A program made the position numbers and the translations under genes. The notes beneath the pieces were generated by a model. The model did not search any database. It was not told the DNA's origin and saw only the letters and a program-made list of their open reading frames with translations. A stretch of DNA of 64,000 nt from Caprella mutica (lineage: Eukaryota > Arthropoda > Malacostraca > Amphipoda > Caprellidae): contig CANNZV010000420.1 in assembly GCA_947561585.1 (NCBI GenBank), forward strand, positions 186,001-250,000, read 5' to 3'. Every line of letters starts with the position of its first letter. Position 1 is the stretch's first letter. Of the stretch, positions 61,426 to 64,000 are shown one piece after another.

Positions 61426-63356
61426 CATAGTGATATATAATTCAAACGAGAGCATATATAATTCAATTGTTCGTATAACTAGACAAAGTAATAAAAGATA
61501 AGTAATAAAACAGTAAATTCAAGATCTCCTATAAAAATATAAATCTGTCTCGGGTTTAGACACCTATCTTCTATCTACTTATTCTTAGAGGAGAGCCTCA
61601 AATTCTGAAATGTTCTAGAATTCACTCATTATGCATTCGTAGAAGTAAGACAATGAAAAGGTAATTTCAAACCAGATACAGTAAATAGATCGACAAATGA
61701 AATAATATGAAAGAAAAGAAGAAGAACGGAGATAAGAACGATAACCGGTTGGAGTTTGAAAAATAACGAAAAAATTGGTCACAAAGTATTATATGAAAAT
61801 GGATATAAAATAATCACCAGCTTCTTTTCAGAAGATTATGTATGAGGTTTGGACTGAAAAAAAAGGAGAATGTGGTGGGCTGTAGTAAACTGGTTGGAAA
61901 TGGTATAGTTAGGTCTAATGTTGGAATCTACATCCTGTATCGATATTAAAGATTAAAATTAATGTATTAAAGAACCAGATATTATTCGTAACGAAACAAT
62001 TTGAAATCAAATAAGAATTTTCTGTTGTATAAATAAATATAGAAAATTAACATATATCATAGTGATATATAATTCAAACGAGAGCATATAGAATTCAATT
62101 GTTCGTATAACTAGACAAAGTAATAAAACATAAGTAATAAAACAGTAAATTCAAGCTTTCCTATAAAAATATAAATCTGTCTCGGGGTTTAGACACCTAT
62201 ATTCTATCTACTTATTCTTAAAGGAGAACCTCAAATTCTGAAATGTTCTAGAATTCACTCATTATGCATTCGTAGAAGTAAGACAAAGAGAAGGTAATTA
62301 CAAACCAGATACAGTAAATAGATTGACAAAAGAAATAATATGAAATAAAAGAAGAAGAATGGAGATAAGAACGATAACTGGTTAGAGTTTGAAAAATAAC
62401 GAGAAAACTAGTCACAAATTATTATATGAAAATGGATATGAAATAATCACCAGCTTCTTTTTAGAAAATTATGTATGAGGTTTGGACTGAAAAAAAGGAG
62501 ATTGTGGTGGGCTGTAGTAAACTGGTTGGAAATGGTATAGTTAGGTCTAATGTTGGAATCTACAACCTGTATCGATATTAAAGATTGAAAATAATGTATT
62601 AAAGAACCAGATATTATTCGTAACGAAACTATTTGAAATCAAATAAGAATTTTCTGTTGTATAAATAAATATAGAAAATTAACATATATCATAGTGATAT
62701 ATAATTCAAACGAGAGAATATAGAATTCAATTGTTCGTATAACTAGACAAAGTAATAAAACATAAGTAATAAAACAGTAAATTCAAGCTCTCCTATAAAA
62801 ATATAAATCTGTTTCGGGTTTAGACACCTATCTTCTATCTACTTTTTCTGAGAGGAGAACCTCAAATTCTGAAATGTTCTAGAATTCACTCATTATGCAT
62901 TCGTAGAAGTAAGACAAAGAGAAGGTAATTCCAAACCAGAAACAGTAAATAGATCAACAAAAGAAATAATATGAAAGAAAAGGAAAAGAATAGAGATAAG
63001 AACGATATCCGGTTGGAGTTTGAAAAATAACGAAAAAACTGGTCACAAAGTATTATATGAAAATGGATATGAAATAATCACCAGCTTCTTTTCAGAAGAT
63101 TATGTATGAGGTTTGGACTGAAAAAAAGGAGAATGTGGTGGGCTGTAGTAAACTGGTTGGAAATGGTATAGTTAGGTCTAATGTTGGAATCTACATCCTG
63201 TATCGATATTAAAGATTAAAATTAATGTATTAAAGAACCAGATATTATTCGTAACGAAACTATTTGAAATCAAATAAGAATTTCTGTTGTATAAATAAAT
63301 TTAGAAAATTAACATAATCATAGTGATATATAATTCAAACGAGAGCATATAGAATT
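61426..63356. repeat. Terminal array segment: hybrid monomer, U, T and 38 bp stub
   Basis: The monomer at 61426 is a mosaic: A-like start (gagcatatataattc, gatctcc), P-like middle (tatcttc, gacaatgaaaagg) and Q/R-like tail (aacaatttg, aaatatag). A U monomer follows at 62058 and a T monomer at 62690, with the T-specific short junction aacataatcatag. The last piece, 63319-63356, is the first 38 bp of a new monomer ending at agaatt. The array boundary therefore lies just downstream of a complete U-T pair. Confidence 0.85.
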
Positions 63357-63440
63357 TTTGCAATTATTAAGGATTAAGTTAATTTTTAACAAGGATGAAA
63401 GCAAAGGCAAGAGTATATTTAGATATCTTGTATATGAAAA

Positions 63441-63495
63441 TTACTCCAGCTCCACCGTCCAGGCCTCATCCTTCCGATTGCATATCAACATGAGC
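63441..63495 (-). other. Possible terminal coding exon, minus strand
   Basis: On the minus strand a good acceptor (gaataattctttttcag) is followed by 55 bp that can be read in one frame as LMLICNRKDEAWTVELE and a TAA (63441-63443), with one leading base from a split codon. Composition is more coding-like than the surrounding AT-rich DNA. No family is recognisable from 17 residues and no polyadenylation signal is obvious downstream. Low confidence. Confidence 0.2.
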
Positions 63496-63746
63496 CTGAA
63501 AAAGAATTATTCATTTAAATAAGAGTATAGTGAGCTTATATTTATTAAGTTTTAAATTTTCATTATATTTTAATTTTTAACTAATGGATAATACACCAAT
63601 AAATTTTGTTTTCAGGTCTCTACGTTAAATATTTTAATTTTAAAGATCTTTGTATCTATGGACCAAGAGAATATTTTTAATAAAGTTATATCCTCATAGT
63701 GCAGACGAGTGCGCGATTCCTAAGCCCTGACATTTAGTTCACTCAC

Positions 63747-63768
63747 CTAGCATCTGACTAAAATCCAT
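63747..63768 (-). other. Possible first coding exon end with splice donor, minus strand
   Basis: On the minus strand ATG at 63768-63766 (context gcgaaATGG) is followed by seven codons (MDFSQML) plus one base, and then a full consensus donor, ctag|gtgagt, at 63747/63746. Direct joining to the acceptor at 63496/63495 (251 bp intron) would give a stop after a few codons, so if both sites are real, another exon or another donor is needed. Low confidence. Confidence 0.18.
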
Positions 63769-64000
63769 TTCGCTGCTGCTCGCTCCCCCTCTCCACCAAT
63801 AAGTCTACCAGTTGTAACCGTCTAGGATTTCAATTAGTTGATGTCCACAGGTGTAGGACATCTTGCAGAAAAAACTGGCATTAAAAAGAACTCCACCCAT
63901 CATTCCCTCCAGACTCCACCAGTCAACCATTAGCCGATCATGTTTTTAGGGACAATTTAAGGTATTAGTAGATGTTTTTGGGTCGGTATAACTTAGACTG

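Larger units (their letters stand above)
39066..63356. repeat. Satellite array, right segment, ending in a truncated monomer
   Basis: The array resumes in the same orientation and the same monomer that the insertion interrupts. Starts are 39330, 39961, 40592, 41224, 41855, 42489, 43121, 43752, 44384, 45018, 45650, 46281, 46911, 47543, 48174, 48806, 49437, 50067, 50699, 51328, 51958, 52590, 53220, 53854, 54485, 55115, 55747, 56378, 57010, 57641, 58271, 58903, 59532, 60164, 60795, 61426, 62058, 62690 and 63319. The last monomer is only 38 bp: after agaatt at 63351-63356 the satellite sequence stops and unrelated DNA begins. Compared with the left segment, this part is richer in the U and T types and has much longer higher-order repeats, so the array is divided into domains that were homogenised separately. 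Confidence 0.98.
63357..64000. other. Non-satellite flank of the array
   Basis: Sequence changes abruptly at 63357 from satellite to unrelated DNA. The first 380 bp are AT-rich; 63700-63950 is distinctly richer in C and G, with pyrimidine-rich runs such as cgctccccctctccacc. No inverted or direct repeat marks the junction. No ORF of note is present, but splice-like sites occur on the minus strand (see the next two entries). This is the best candidate in the window for single-copy host sequence. Confidence 0.6.

Noticed and set aside
1..63356. Telomeric repeats, tRNA or rRNA genes within the array
   Set aside because: No run of telomere-like hexamers, no cloverleaf with A and B boxes, and no rRNA-like conserved block was seen on either strand.

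Overview
The window is eukaryotic, very AT-rich and almost entirely repetitive. It holds one large satellite array of head-to-tail monomers of about 630 bp. The array runs in from beyond base 1 and stops abruptly at 63356. It is split once, at 28755-39065, by a single 10.3 kb insertion. I see no intact protein gene, no tRNA or rRNA gene and no CRISPR array. Nothing identifies the species. Megasatellite organisation, the miniature inverted-repeat elements in the insertion and consensus GT-AG splice-like sites suggest an animal, and the AT-rich intergenic DNA reminds me of a sponge or similar invertebrate, but that is only an impression.

Array: I placed about 84 monomers by the shared start catagtgatata; lengths run from 629 to 636 bp. 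Monomers fall into recurring types (here A, B, D, E, P, Q, R, U, T) that are ordered into higher-order repeats. Bases 4415-9464 are two copies of a 4-monomer B-A-D-E unit (about 2.52 kb). Bases 10727-20812 follow a 4-monomer P-Q-R-S unit (2521 bp, S being the B-like type), with one duplicated P and one fused R/S monomer. Bases 45650-60163 are an 8204 bp, 13-monomer unit and its second copy, and each contains a 3156 bp sub-repeat. A U monomer is always followed by a T monomer. Chimeric monomers, one-monomer deletions and one-monomer duplications are footprints of unequal exchange. One monomer (5677-6312) keeps an 81-codon open frame that nearly all others have lost, so the monomer may descend from a coding sequence.

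Insertion: 28755-39065 has 186 bp terminal inverted repeats (185/186 identical), an ATAT duplication on each side, and subterminal hairpins and repeated motifs, as expected for a cut-and-paste DNA transposon. It interrupts one T monomer exactly and is absent from the five other T monomers. No transposase is recognisable. Inside are two decayed copies of a zinc-finger-like coding segment (30666-30956 and 31281-31473), several families of short inverted-repeat elements (34.7-38.1 kb), and AT-rich DNA without clear function. It looks like a large non-autonomous element carrying captured sequence.

Right flank: 63357-64000 is non-satellite sequence. It has a splice-donor-like and an acceptor-like site on the minus strand, which may belong to a host gene bordering the array.
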